The notes below the pieces were generated by a model. That model was not told where the DNA came from. It was given only the letters and a program-made list of their open reading frames with translations, and did no database searches. 64,000 bases of DNA. Origin: Loigolactobacillus bifermentans DSM 20003. Lineage in GTDB: Bacteria > Bacillota > Bacilli > Lactobacillales > Lactobacillaceae. Both the position numbers and the translations under genes were made by a program. Each line of letters begins with the position of its first letter. The first letter of the stretch is position 1. Below, in pieces: positions 55,190-62,273 of the stretch. The stretch spans positions 1 to 64,000 of the forward strand of contig NZ_AZDA01000046.1 in assembly GCF_001434575.1 (NCBI RefSeq), given 5' to 3'.

Positions 55190-56005
55190 TCACCTTCTGT
55201 TTTTCACATATTCTGGCTTAAGCCACATCTTCAAATAGACATGCCAGCCGGTTAATTCATTGTGCTGAAACTTAACTTCTGCAATCTGATAACGTGGATA
55301 GATTTTCTCTAACTGCAACCAGGCATCCCTGCGGTTGGCTGCCATCTGCTTTACTTTGTGTTGTGTCCACAAGCTGTCATTATTCCGGCTCACTGGTCGT
55401 TTGAGGTTACGACTGGATGACCAGCGCTTTTTGCCTTTGGGGTCTTTACTGATATAACGCATTAAGGCCTCAACGCCATTTTTGTTAGGTTGAATGCGAT
55501 CCGCATTAATCCAGCCAATGGATTGCTTGCCTTGGCCTTTGACCCGTTTGGACCAAATAGACTCAACTTCATCACGATCCAGGCCGCCGTTCATCACAAT
55601 ATGATGATGGACCCGTTTAATGTACTTGCCCTCATCATCCTGCTGACACTCGGTTACTAAGATGTACTTCAAATCTGGCAGTCCTTGCTTTTGCCGCCGA
55701 TACTCTAACCGCCGTAGGAAGTTGCGCGCTTCCTTTTCAGCCTGGGCGACCGTCCGGGGTAAGAACTCATCCCGATAGGTGCACGATACATGCAAATCAC
55801 CAGCACCAAAATTGCCATTGCCTAACTGCAGCAAGTAGCGCTTGGCATTTTTATCATTGAGATTCTTTTGCTTGGGTTCAGATACTCGCCGCTTCTTTGA
55901 GCGCTGTCCCTTTTTAGCATTCAGTTCTGCTGCTAGTGAGCGTGGGATAATATCCACCTCTGAATATTGGTCGCCACAATCAATCTTCTTCTGCCGATAG
56001 AACAT
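55190..56005 (-). CDS. rep: HUH-type replication initiation protein (Rep)
   Basis: A 271-aa protein with the three motifs of rolling-circle HUH endonucleases: motif I DLHVSCTY (near residue 70), motif II RVHHHIVMNG (metal-binding His, near 130) and motif III ALMRYISKDPKG (nucleophile Tyr with nearby Lys, near 183). The ATG at 56005 has AGGTG 6 nt upstream; an extra 32 residues in the longer frame would overlap a leader hairpin. It is the only obvious replication gene of the prophage. Plasmid-like rather than a typical siphovirus replisome organiser. Confidence 0.8.
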   Translation of the reverse strand: MFYRQKKIDCGDQYSEVDIIPRSLAAELNAKKGQRSKKRRVSEPKQKNLNDKNAKRYLLQLGNGNFGAGDLHVSCTYRDEFLPRTVAQAEKEARNFLRRLEYRRQKQGLPDLKYILVTECQQDDEGKYIKRVHHHIVMNGGLDRDEVESIWSKRVKGQGKQSIGWINADRIQPNKNGVEALMRYISKDPKGKKRWSSSRNLKRPVSRNNDSLWTQHKVKQMAANRRDAWLQLEKIYPRYQIAEVKFQHNELTGWHVYLKMWLKPEYVKNRR

Positions 56006-56011
56006 GTCGTG

Positions 56012-56127
56012 CACCTGAGCCTTTCGCTGGAATCTTAATACCAAATACAAGCTCGGCAAATGCCTGCTACCACGTGATAAAATCAGCATGATAACAGGCA
56101 TTATTAGACAAGTGAGGCACTCAGGTG
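56012..56127 (-). promoter_or_regulatory. rep leader with structures that can hide its ribosome binding site
   Basis: In the rep leader, CACCTGAG (56127-56120) is perfectly complementary to CTCAGGTG (56019-56012), which contains the rep Shine-Dalgarno. Between them lies a hairpin of 14 pairs (TGCCTGTTATCATG with CGTGGTAGCAGGCA, several wobble; 56100-56061). Folding would bring the two together and block initiation. Confidence 0.6.
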
Positions 56128-56212
56128 TATATTAAAAATTGTTATGTGAGTACCTAGCATTTGCTAGAGCTTGAACCAACACTGCCGCAAACAGTTGTTG
56201 GTTTATTTTTTT
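56104..56212 (+). ncRNA. Candidate antisense RNA to the rep leader
   Basis: A plus-strand promoter (TTAGAC, 18 nt, TATATT; 56104-56133) is followed about 70 nt later by a strong terminator: AACCAACACTG-7 nt-CAGTTGTTGGTT with TATTTTTTT (56174-56212). The predicted RNA (about 56140-56212) also has a CTAGC-AAAT-GCTAG hairpin. It is fully complementary to the upstream part of the rep leader, like the copy-control antisense RNAs of rolling-circle plasmids. Confidence 0.55.
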
Positions 56213-56255
56213 GCACTTTTTATCATCTCGTAGCCAATGAAAATCATATTGATCA

Positions 56256-56480
56256 CTACCGCACTGATGATGATTTATCCTTTTGGCCTAAGTTCTGGGC
56301 GTATAAGTTGGCTTTGAAAAATACGAAATCTCGTTTAGCCAACTTCTGCTTGGCCTGTTCACGGCGCCGTTCCAATCGGTACCAAATCACACACGAGATG
56401 ATAATGCCAATAACCATGAGTGCAATAAATCCTAGTGGCAAGTACGTTTGCACACTGTTGCTTCCGTTTGATAAATACAT
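56256..56480 (-). CDS. Small membrane protein upstream of rep
   Basis: A 74-aa protein with one strong transmembrane segment (PLGFIALMVIGIIISCVIWY) followed by a basic coiled-coil-like cytosolic tail (RLERRREQAKQKLAKRD). AGGAGG lies 8 nt before the start. It resembles neither a known holin nor a toxin closely. Confidence 0.65.
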   Translation of the reverse strand: MYLSNGSNSVQTYLPLGFIALMVIGIIISCVIWYRLERRREQAKQKLAKRDFVFFKANLYAQNLGQKDKSSSVR

Positions 56481-56520
56481 AATTATTTCCTCCTATAATT
56501 GACCAACATCCGTTAAAGAA

Positions 56521-56537
56521 CCTAGCCCGGTTTCGTT
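56521..56537 (+). repeat. Copy 1 of a 16-nt repeat (CCTAGCCCGGTTTCGT)
   Basis: CCTAGCCCGGTTTCGT recurs identically upstream of the integrase (63105-63120), and its first part occurs inverted near the prophage left end (CCGGGCTAGG at about 31028-31037). Function unknown; possibly recombinase or excisionase binding. Confidence 0.5.
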
Positions 56538-56541
56538 TGAA

Positions 56542-56895
56542 TTAGATGTACTTCTTCGTCTGCTTTTGCTCCTGCGTCCACTGCTTAACGGCCTCTAATG
56601 AATAACGTGCATTGGCCTTGTTTGGTGCATAAAACTTGGGAAAGCCTGGTACGTTGCACAAGTCGCACATTGCTTCAGCGCTGATATGGAAATACCGTGC
56701 ATTAAGTTGCGCTTGAGTGACAGTATCGTCTTCAGTATCCTTAAACATTTTTTTGAGTTCAGGCACCACTTTGGCAACCACAGCATCTGCCACAGCATTA
56801 ATCAGCTTCTGATACCCGTCACCATTGAATGGTTCAGAATCTGGTACCATATCTTTTGCCTTAGGCACATAATCTTCAACTAACTCTAATGACAT
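56542..56895 (-). CDS. Phage early protein, possibly DNA-binding
   Basis: A 117-aa protein starting MSLELVEDYVPKAKDMV. The second half (ARYFHISAEAMCDLCNVPGF, then YSLEAVKQW) resembles small winged-helix/excisionase-like phage proteins. ATG at 56895 has AAAGGAAG upstream. Function uncertain. Confidence 0.5.
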   Translation of the reverse strand: MSLELVEDYVPKAKDMVPDSEPFNGDGYQKLINAVADAVVAKVVPELKKMFKDTEDDTVTQAQLNARYFHISAEAMCDLCNVPGFPKFYAPNKANARYSLEAVKQWTQEQKQTKKYI

Positions 56896-56916
56896 TCCGT
56901 TCACTTCCTTTCAGAA

Positions 56917-57375
56917 TTAAATTTCCGAACCATAATCATTCGCCGCATCAATTACCTCTTGTAGTTCAAAATCTGGTTGCCAGTGTTGATAGAACTGAGC
57001 AGCCTTATCGAATTGGTTCAGCTTAGTCTCTTGGTAGCTGGCTACACCGAACTTGCGCCGGTACTCTTTCATAATGGCTTTGAAAACTTGCGTTGCGATT
57101 GCTCGATTTTGATAAGCGGCGGCGTTATACCCACCGCAAATCGCCACTACTCGGCGCCGTCGTTCTTTTTCCAATAAGCTATTTTGGTAAGGTTTCAACT
57201 GCTGGTTGTGTTCCAGCTCATTGAAACGCCGGTCTAACTGATCGTACTTTTCTTCTAGTTCTTCCAACGCTTTCAATGTGTGCTTGGCAATGGCCGTGGG
57301 CGTTGCATAATCAGCGTCTGTTTTAGCCAGCTCATGGCCGTCAACTGACATGATCATTTCGTTATTATCCGCCAT
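56917..57375 (-). CDS. ORF6C-domain phage protein
   Basis: A 152-aa protein. The N-terminal half is coiled coil (ALEELEEKYDQLDRRFNELE). The C-terminal half matches the ORF6C domain: IATQVFKAIMKEYRRKFGVA, SYQETKLNQFDKAAQFYQHW. This domain often accompanies BRO/KilA-N type phage regulators. The ATG at 57375 follows GGGGGAA, which is in the end of the DUF3102-like gene; they overlap by 11 nt. Confidence 0.75.
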   Translation of the reverse strand: MADNNEMIMSVDGHELAKTDADYATPTAIAKHTLKALEELEEKYDQLDRRFNELEHNQQLKPYQNSLLEKERRRRVVAICGGYNAAAYQNRAIATQVFKAIMKEYRRKFGVASYQETKLNQFDKAAQFYQHWQPDFELQEVIDAANDYGSEI

Positions 57376-58219
57376 CAATAACTTCCCCCTCGATGTAATC
57401 GGCAGGTAAATTGTGGTGCATATCGTCACACCACTTTTCAACCCGACTGACCACTTGATTTAATGTTTTAATCGCTGGATCACTTGGCTTAAATTCTTGG
57501 AAATCCATGCTATACATGGCTGGCGAAATCAAATCAAGCAACTCATCAGCCTTATTTTTCAGCTTCAGCACATCGGTAGCAGCTAGCAAATGCCGTTCAA
57601 CGCCGCTAGATTTAGCCGACATTTTTTGAATTTTCTCTTGTAGTTGTCGATATTCATCAGATTCAACTGAATACTGGTCGCGCTGTTGAATGAGATCTTC
57701 TTGCTCGGATTCCAGGTATTCGTTGCGTTTGCGCAGGCTCTCAACCTGTCTCTGAAGTGTTTTGTAATCTGGCGGTGCCACGGTTTCAACCTTTGGCGGT
57801 TGCTGTTGTAGTCGCTTGATTTCATCATCCTTGGCCTTCAATTGCTGTTTAACCTCGCGCAACTCGCGCACTGTCATTTCAGCTGGTGTTTTGACATCCC
57901 CAGATGCTAACTGCTGCGGTTGTTGCCGCTCGTCTTCAGGTAACTGGGCCATTAGATACATGACCTCGGTACTTAAATTCGGCGACGTCGCCGACTCATC
58001 TAACCGTTCTGCAATGGTCATAAAGCGGCGGGCGGTACGATCATCAAAGCGAATCCCGGCTAACCACTTGCCAAAGTCACCATGGGCCAGGTCGTTTTCT
58101 TTGACCCACTTCAAACGCTTGCCAATCTCAAAAATGGCATGACCACCAATTGACTGATAAGACCGGATTTCCGTGGTGATCGTGGTTAGGTTCATGCTTA
58201 AGGCTAGTTCGTTAGTCAT
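57365..58219 (-). CDS. DUF3102-like phage protein
   Basis: A 284-aa protein. The N-terminal part (IGGHAIFEIGKRLKWVKEND, then HGDFGKWLAGIRFDDRTARR) fits the DUF3102 family of Firmicutes phages, with a helix-turn-helix-like look. Residues about 120-210 form a long coiled coil (VKQQLKAKDDEIKRLQQQ). Start 58219 chosen with GGAGG 5 nt before it. May act in DNA partition or replication. Confidence 0.75.
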   Translation of the reverse strand: MTNELALSMNLTTITTEIRSYQSIGGHAIFEIGKRLKWVKENDLAHGDFGKWLAGIRFDDRTARRFMTIAERLDESATSPNLSTEVMYLMAQLPEDERQQPQQLASGDVKTPAEMTVRELREVKQQLKAKDDEIKRLQQQPPKVETVAPPDYKTLQRQVESLRKRNEYLESEQEDLIQQRDQYSVESDEYRQLQEKIQKMSAKSSGVERHLLAATDVLKLKNKADELLDLISPAMYSMDFQEFKPSDPAIKTLNQVVSRVEKWCDDMHHNLPADYIEGEVIDGG

Positions 58220-58463
58220 CACTGCCTCCATTAAACACTAGGTCTGACCAGTCAAACACCAGCTTGTCGCCTAACTGTTCAAAACTAAATCCTTGCGCTT
58301 TTAATTCATTTAAAAATTCGGCCCGCGGGAAGCGAGCGCTAATGCTCAAGTTTGTCTTACCCTGGGTAGCAGCAATCAGAATCATATTTTTCAAATCAAT
58401 TTCTTGACCCACTGCATAATTTTCAATCACTTTTGAAGCAAAACCTTCTAAGTTGTTATCCAT
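58212..58463 (-). CDS. Hypothetical phage early protein (83 aa)
   Basis: Starts MDNNLEGFASKVIENYAVGQ; soluble, with an acidic end. The ATG at 58463 follows the stop of the upstream gene by one base, with AAAGG inside that gene. No family recognised. Confidence 0.6.
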   Translation of the reverse strand: MDNNLEGFASKVIENYAVGQEIDLKNMILIAATQGKTNLSISARFPRAEFLNELKAQGFSFEQLGDKLVFDWSDLVFNGGSDD

Positions 58464-58464
58464 A

Positions 58465-58779
58465 TCAGTCATCCCTTTCTTGGCGGCTCCTATACGTTTT
58501 GACAAAACGTGATAATACGTTAATCGTCGTTTGTATGCCTGAGTAAGTCGGCACCTTGCACCCTGGCATATTTCGTTTGATATAGTGACGCATGATCTTG
58601 TAACTGGTAAGTCGGGCGGCGGTTTCTTTTTCAAGCGCCTGTTTAAAGCTCCCAGAATTCAACCAAGCCCACGCTCGAAACTTTTCATAATCCTCAACAG
58701 CATCATCGATTGTCGACTGACTATCGACAAATGTAGCGACAAGCTTATTCACCTGAGCGTTTAATTCTTCAATGGTCAA
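58465..58779 (-). CDS. Hypothetical phage early protein (about 104 aa)
   Basis: Helical protein with FVDSQSTIDDAVEDYEKFRA and a basic C-terminus (FVKTYRSRQERDD). The likely start is a TTG at 58779, 8 nt after AAAGGGG. No family recognised. Confidence 0.55.
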   Translation of the reverse strand: MTIEELNAQVNKLVATFVDSQSTIDDAVEDYEKFRAWAWLNSGSFKQALEKETAARLTSYKIMRHYIKRNMPGCKVPTYSGIQTTINVLSRFVKTYRSRQERDD

Positions 58780-58803
58780 AATACCCACCCCTTTCTGGCT
58801 TAT

Positions 58804-59016
58804 CTAATCACACAACCGCCAATCATCGGCCAGCAGGTCTTCCGCTTCTGGTTCCCAACGTGGTGCTAATTCATCTTCAGTGCCAGGAACTTGGACGATG
58901 CAGCAGCCTGTTGTATTAGTCGGAATAATGATGATCGGCACTCCTACATCCCACGATTCCCGTGTGATGCCTTTTTGCGTGGTTAAAGCCTTGCGTGTGG
59001 CTTGTTGAATATTCAT
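58804..59016 (-). CDS. Tad2-like anti-Thoeris protein (DUF2829 family)
   Basis: A 70-aa protein with the layout of the DUF2829/Tad2 family: an N-terminal helix (NIQQATRKALTTQKGITRES, then W), a beta strand VPIIIIPTN, and the closing WEPEAEDLLADDW that corresponds to the family's typical end (..TDMLAEDW). Known Tad2 proteins bind the cyclic nucleotide signal of Thoeris defence and so shield the phage. The ATG at 59016 is 9 nt after GAGGAG. It is the first larger gene expressed early, fitting an anti-defence role. Assignment is by pattern, not alignment. Confidence 0.62.
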   Translation of the reverse strand: MNIQQATRKALTTQKGITRESWDVGVPIIIIPTNTTGCCIVQVPGTEDELAPRWEPEAEDLLADDWRLCD

Positions 59017-59077
59017 TTTTTTCATCTCCTCACGTGTACAACCAAAAATACTTTCACAGTCTTCTTATAAAGCTTGC

Positions 59078-59083
59078 TATACT
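59078..59083 (+). promoter_or_regulatory. Extended -10 promoter of a plus-strand gene
   Basis: TGCTATACT (TG-N-TATACT) on the plus strand, about 30 nt before the ATG at 59116, directed against the early operon. Confidence 0.55.
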
Positions 59084-59115
59084 TGAGCTATTCCAATAAA
59101 TCGAGGTGAACTATT

Positions 59116-59349
59116 ATGGGACTGAGTCCAAGACCGACTGATGAGGGTTCCCTATACGGCTGGGATAATCTTGATTATTCTTTGCAGCACAATATGAAGA
59201 AGACCGTCAAAGAACCTAATCCATCATTAACTATTGATCCAAAACAATTTTCTATGAGCACTAGTGAGATTGTTGAGGCCGGTAAGCAAGCTGGTTACAA
59301 CGTTGCAATCGTGCAAGGAATATCTGGTGAATTAATCAGATTCACTTAG
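59116..59349 (+). CDS. Small plus-strand phage protein (77 aa)
   Basis: A hydrophilic protein starting MGLSPRPTDEGSLYGWDNLD, with GAGGTGA 9 nt before the ATG and its own promoter. No domain recognised. Being on the opposite strand to the early genes, it is likely expressed in the lysogen. Its 3' end overlaps the convergent 49-aa gene by 8 nt. Confidence 0.6.
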   Translation: MGLSPRPTDEGSLYGWDNLDYSLQHNMKKTVKEPNPSLTIDPKQFSMSTSEIVEAGKQAGYNVAIVQGISGELIRFT

Positions 59350-59491
59350 TTTCTCCAATCAATGCTTCTACGAATGACTTACTTGCCTTAGTAGATAGCT
59401 CATCTTTAATTTTTTTGTACTCCTCGCTACCACCAATAGCAGGGAGTACTTTTTTTAATTCCTCTGGTTCACATTCAATTGTGATCTTCAC
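59342..59491 (-). CDS. Small acidic phage protein (49 aa)
   Basis: A 49-codon frame beginning with GTG (MKITIECEPEELKKVLPAIG, then EEYKKIKDELSTKASK), preceded by a perfect AAGGAGGTGA site with 9-nt spacing. Helical and acidic in the first half. Convergent with the 77-aa gene. No family recognised. Confidence 0.65.
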   Translation of the reverse strand: MKITIECEPEELKKVLPAIGGSEEYKKIKDELSTKASKSFVEALIGETK

Positions 59492-59528
59492 TTTGCTCAC
59501 CTCCTTCCGCTTCATCCCCATTGCATGC

Positions 59529-59534
59529 TATGAT
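59529..59534 (+). promoter_or_regulatory. Extended -10 promoter for the 147-aa gene
   Basis: TGCTATGAT on the plus strand, about 34 nt before the ATG at 59568. The -35 box is weak. Confidence 0.4.
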
Positions 59535-59567
59535 TTGACCAACTCAACCAAAAAGGAGGTGAAAAAT

Positions 59568-60011
59568 ATGAATGTTCAACAAACTCGATTATTTCTGTAT
59601 TCGTTAAAATTCGTTCGCCACTATTTAAAACAAGACTTCCTTGAACAGAATCTTGTTTTTAGAGCTAATAAAAAGCTATTCACTGCTGATTTTTCAATGG
59701 AATACTCCAATCAATTGGACATCAATTTAAAAATACTCAACTATTTAGAAATTGATTCTGATTCATCAGGTACTTTCATAAAATACCGGCTTGCCGAATG
59801 TGTACAGGAACTTCCTGAACAGTTTAAAAAGTTACAGGCATTTGCAGTGCAAAGTGATTTAAACCCATTTGACAAATCACCACTAGTCAAAAATGTTAGA
59901 TTCTTTGATTACCCTGATAGTATCTTCGAATCCTATATTTTTGATGATCAAGAAGACATTACAGTTACTGGCGTTCTGTCATCCGCAAAGACGGTTGATA
60001 GTTCCGAATAA
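59568..60011 (+). CDS. Accessory phage protein of unknown function (147 aa)
   Basis: Starts MNVQQTRLFLYSLKFVRHYL, with a perfect AAGGAGGTGA site before the ATG; the longer upstream frame has no support. Mixed alpha/beta, acidic, no membrane segment. It lies on the plus strand within the early minus-strand region and its end overlaps the convergent 63-aa gene by 47 nt, so the two transcripts are antisense to each other. Position fits a lysogen-expressed accessory gene; function unknown. Confidence 0.65.
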   Translation: MNVQQTRLFLYSLKFVRHYLKQDFLEQNLVFRANKKLFTADFSMEYSNQLDINLKILNYLEIDSDSSGTFIKYRLAECVQELPEQFKKLQAFAVQSDLNPFDKSPLVKNVRFFDYPDSIFESYIFDDQEDITVTGVLSSAKTVDSSE

Positions 60012-60156
60012 TTTCCAGCTCTTTTTCAAGCTCAACAGATAATTGTTGGGCTTTTTTGATGTGCTGCACTAAAAAGTCGTAGTTAACCACCATGAACGAC
60101 ACTGGGAACTTGTAACCAATCCCATTTATAAGTTCAAACGTTGGTTGTTCTTTCAT
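59965..60156 (-). CDS. Small early phage protein downstream of cro (63 aa)
   Basis: Starts MKEQPTFELINGIGYKFPVS, with AAGGAGGTGA 6-9 nt before the ATG at 60156. Helical second half (FLVQHIKKAQQLSVELEKEL). The first or second gene after cro in the early operon. No family recognised. Confidence 0.65.
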   Translation of the reverse strand: MKEQPTFELINGIGYKFPVSFMVVNYDFLVQHIKKAQQLSVELEKELEIIRNYQPSLRMTERQ

Positions 60157-60218
60157 CCTTCTCACCTCCTTCCAAGGCACATCCCCTTTACGCGTGTTGT
60201 ACACGGATTCATCTCGTT

Positions 60219-60482
60219 TTAAGAACTGCGCACTATATTCGGTTCGGTTTTCCGTACAATTGGCTTAAAAAAAATATCGCCAACTTCATCATCCGAAATT
60301 CCAAGAAGTCGAACGATTTTAGAAATCTCACTTTGAGTAAAATCTGCTTTATTGTTCAGCTTCAGATTCATTGAAGTTCGGCCAATATTAATTGCATTAG
60401 CCAATGATTTTTGAGAATAACGATTTTCGTGCATGGCATCATACAACTTTGAGTAGTCATACACCGTTTTTGGAATTCTCAT
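60219..60482 (-). CDS. Cro-like repressor
   Basis: An 87-aa helix-turn-helix protein (SQKSLANAINIGRTSMNLKL, with FTQSEISKIVRLLGIS after it), like DUF739/Cro proteins of Firmicutes phages. It is divergent from the CI gene, with AGGAGG upstream and the PR promoter before it. One copy of the operator motif lies inside its own 3' coding end. Confidence 0.85.
   Translation of the reverse strand: MRIPKTVYDYSKLYDAMHENRYSQKSLANAINIGRTSMNLKLNNKADFTQSEISKIVRLLGISDDEVGDIFFKPIVRKTEPNIVRSS
60242..60258 (+). promoter_or_regulatory. Operator-like site inside the cro 3' end
   Basis: GTTCGG-6 nt-GTACA, the same arrangement as the two sites between cro and cI. It lies in the coding end of cro, about 250 bp from the promoters, a spacing compatible with DNA looping. 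Confidence 0.5.
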
Positions 60483-60500
60483 GAAATCAGCCTCCTCTCT

Positions 60501-60517
60501 GTTCGGATTTCTGTACA
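60501..60517 (+). promoter_or_regulatory. CI/Cro operator site 1
   Basis: GTTCGGATTTCTGTACA, just downstream of the PR -10 box in the cro leader. Same GTTCRG-N6-GTACA pattern as the other two sites. Confidence 0.6.
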
Positions 60518-60523
60518 GTTTCT

Positions 60524-60552
60524 ATATTAAAGGCGTTGTTTATTTATGTCAA
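60524..60552 (-). promoter_or_regulatory. Early promoter PR (cro and early operon)
   Basis: Minus-strand TTGACA, 17 nt, TAATAT, about 40 nt before the cro ATG. Confidence 0.88.
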
Positions 60553-60559
60553 CATATTT

Positions 60560-60576
60560 TGTACATTTTTCTGAAC
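60560..60576 (-). promoter_or_regulatory. CI/Cro operator site 2
   Basis: Minus-strand GTTCAGAAAAATGTACA, located between the PR and the cI promoter -35 boxes, where one bound repressor could control both. Confidence 0.6.
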
Positions 60577-60582
60577 TTTTTA

Positions 60583-60611
60583 TTGAACACCCAACACCTA
60601 TCATTTATAAT
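60583..60611 (+). promoter_or_regulatory. Promoter of the cI repressor gene
   Basis: Plus-strand TTGAAC, 17 nt, TATAAT, about 25 nt before the cI ATG. Confidence 0.85.
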
Positions 60612-60636
60612 GATTTTAAAGGTGGTGTTCAAAAAA

Positions 60637-61356
60637 ATGAACAGCTTTAAAGATCGGCTGAATCAGGCAATCAATAAGTCTGGTATGTCTAAGGCCGAAT
60701 TAGCCCGTAGAAGCGGTATTGGACGAAACTCAATAACAGACTACGTCAAAGGTAAATATGAGGCTAAGCAAGATAAAGCCTATCAACTTGCTAAAGCACT
60801 TAATGTTGATCCAGCGTGGTTGTTAGGTTACAACGTTCCATCAAACAAAAACGAAAAGCTAATTGATTTATACAACAAATTAACTAAAGAACGACAGGAC
60901 CGCGTTATCAACTACGCCACCGATCAATTAAATCAACAAGAAAATAATGTGGTCAGCTTACCTGATAGCCAGTTACGTGAAAATGATGCGCCTACCACTG
61001 AAATTGAACTGTTTGGTTATGTGTCGGCTGGTACCGGCGAATGGCTGGATGAAGGCGCAAAAAAAGAGCGCATCATGTATTATGGCCACGCGCCAGAATA
61101 TGATTACGCTCTTAAAGTAAATGGTGATTCGATGCAGCCGTTATTTGAAAATGGCCAAATTATTTTTGTTCGCAATGCCAGCGAGTGCATGCATAACGGT
61201 CAGATTATTATTGCAACGCTTAATGGCAGTGCTTTTGTTAAAAAAATCGACATTAGCGAAGACGGCGTGCATTTGGTTTCTCTGAATCCAAAGTACGAAC
61301 CCATTGCAGTCCATGATTATGATGACTTTGCCGTTCGCGGCATTGTTGTTTTGTAG
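60637..61356 (+). CDS. CI-like repressor with S24 (LexA-type) protease domain
   Basis: Phage repressor of 239 aa. The N-terminal helix-turn-helix (about 18-50: SKAELARRSGIGRNSITDYV) binds operators. After a linker, the S24 peptidase domain has the cleavage site Ala-Gly in GYVSAGTGE, the catalytic Ser in NGDSMQPLF and the Lys in SAFVKKID. SOS/RecA-stimulated self-cleavage would induce the prophage. ATG at 60637 follows AAAGGTGGTG; the upstream frame crosses the operators and is not used. Confidence 0.93.
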   Translation: MNSFKDRLNQAINKSGMSKAELARRSGIGRNSITDYVKGKYEAKQDKAYQLAKALNVDPAWLLGYNVPSNKNEKLIDLYNKLTKERQDRVINYATDQLNQQENNVVSLPDSQLRENDAPTTEIELFGYVSAGTGEWLDEGAKKERIMYYGHAPEYDYALKVNGDSMQPLFENGQIIFVRNASECMHNGQIIIATLNGSAFVKKIDISEDGVHLVSLNPKYEPIAVHDYDDFAVRGIVVL

Positions 61357-61372
61357 AAAGGAAGCGCCCATT

Positions 61373-61507
61373 ATGGCTGATAAAAACATTCATACACCTG
61401 AAGACTATCGCGAAAAACCTGAACAACGATCATTTAAAATCCCTAAAACCGGTGGCACTCATAAAGCTCCCCGGCCTACTGAAAATAACGGCACTACTAA
61501 GCGGTAA
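61373..61507 (+). CDS. Small hydrophilic protein downstream of cI (44 aa)
   Basis: Starts MADKNIHTPEDYREKPEQRS; basic, proline- and threonine-rich, probably disordered. AAAGGAAG precedes the ATG at 61373, and it follows cI by 16 nt, so it is likely cotranscribed with the repressor. Convergent 11-bp overlap with the next minus-strand gene. Confidence 0.6.
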   Translation: MADKNIHTPEDYREKPEQRSFKIPKTGGTHKAPRPTENNGTTKR

Positions 61508-62123
61508 CAATCAAAAAGAGTTTAACCTGCTTATCATAGTCGATTAGTTGTTCATTACGTTTATCTTGAGCGTACATGTTCCTAGCTTCATAAATTGAAT
61601 ATTCTCCGCTCTCACCATAAAAGTTAAGTGAATACTCATTACGTGGATTGGAAAAGCTTCCAACAAAGCCTGAAGCAATCATCTTATTATCAAAATCAAA
61701 TAAAATTGCATAAAGTGCTTCATCCTTTTTGGGCCGTCTACTAAGGGCGGCTGTCCACGTACTACGGTTATCTTGAGTTATAATATTTAATTTATTGGCT
61801 ACTAGTGTTAGCAACCAAGTTCCAAATTTCATTAGTAGCATGACCAAAACAATTAATATGATAGTTGATATAATCGAAATTCCAAACAACACTGACACGT
61901 TGATTAATGTATTCAGCTCCTGGATAGGACCAACATACAGCTGATAGATCCACAATGACATAACAACGTTCACAACAGAAAGAAATACCAGCGACACTTG
62001 TTTATCTAGTTGCGCTGAATTGATTTCAAAACTCAATACATTTAATCTATTAAGAACCACGTACATTAAGAATCCAGGAATGCCAGCTGTCACAATTGCT
62101 GTTAATAAATTCAATTCGTTCAC
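61497..62123 (-). CDS. Membrane protein in the lysogeny module (DUF6338-like)
   Basis: A 208-aa protein with three hydrophobic segments in the first 110 residues (AIVTAGIPGFLMYVVL; LVFLSVVNVVMSLWIY; ISIISTIILIVLVMLLM). A soluble C-terminal domain follows (ALYAILFDFDNKMIASGFVG, then YSLNFYGESGEYSIYE), which resembles the DUF6338 family. It appears to start with GTG at 62123. Sitting between cI and the lipoprotein gene, it may give the lysogen protection against other phages; this is inference. Confidence 0.6.
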   Translation of the reverse strand: MNELNLLTAIVTAGIPGFLMYVVLNRLNVLSFEINSAQLDKQVSLVFLSVVNVVMSLWIYQLYVGPIQELNTLINVSVLFGISIISTIILIVLVMLLMKFGTWLLTLVANKLNIITQDNRSTWTAALSRRPKKDEALYAILFDFDNKMIASGFVGSFSNPRNEYSLNFYGESGEYSIYEARNMYAQDKRNEQLIDYDKQVKLFLIVTA

Positions 62124-62180
62124 CCAATTTCGTTTTTCCTTTATTATAACAATTCATTGAAAACCATAATTTAATCAATA

Positions 62181-62218
62181 AAATAGCCCTGACCCGCCGG
62201 TAACGAGTCAAGGCTTCA
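62181..62218 (-). terminator. Hairpin upstream of the membrane-protein gene
   Basis: Minus-strand AGCCTTGAC and GTCAGGGCT pair (9 bp, one G-U), followed by ATTTTATT. It would stop antisense transcription from the lipoprotein region before the membrane-protein gene. Confidence 0.5.
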
Positions 62219-62273
62219 CTGATATGCACTAGCACATCCCTACACCTATCTTACCATGCAGGAGGAAGTATCA

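Noticed and set aside
56161-56502. 113-aa plus-strand frame over the rep leader
   Set aside because: It overlaps the antisense terminator and the better-supported minus-strand membrane-protein gene.
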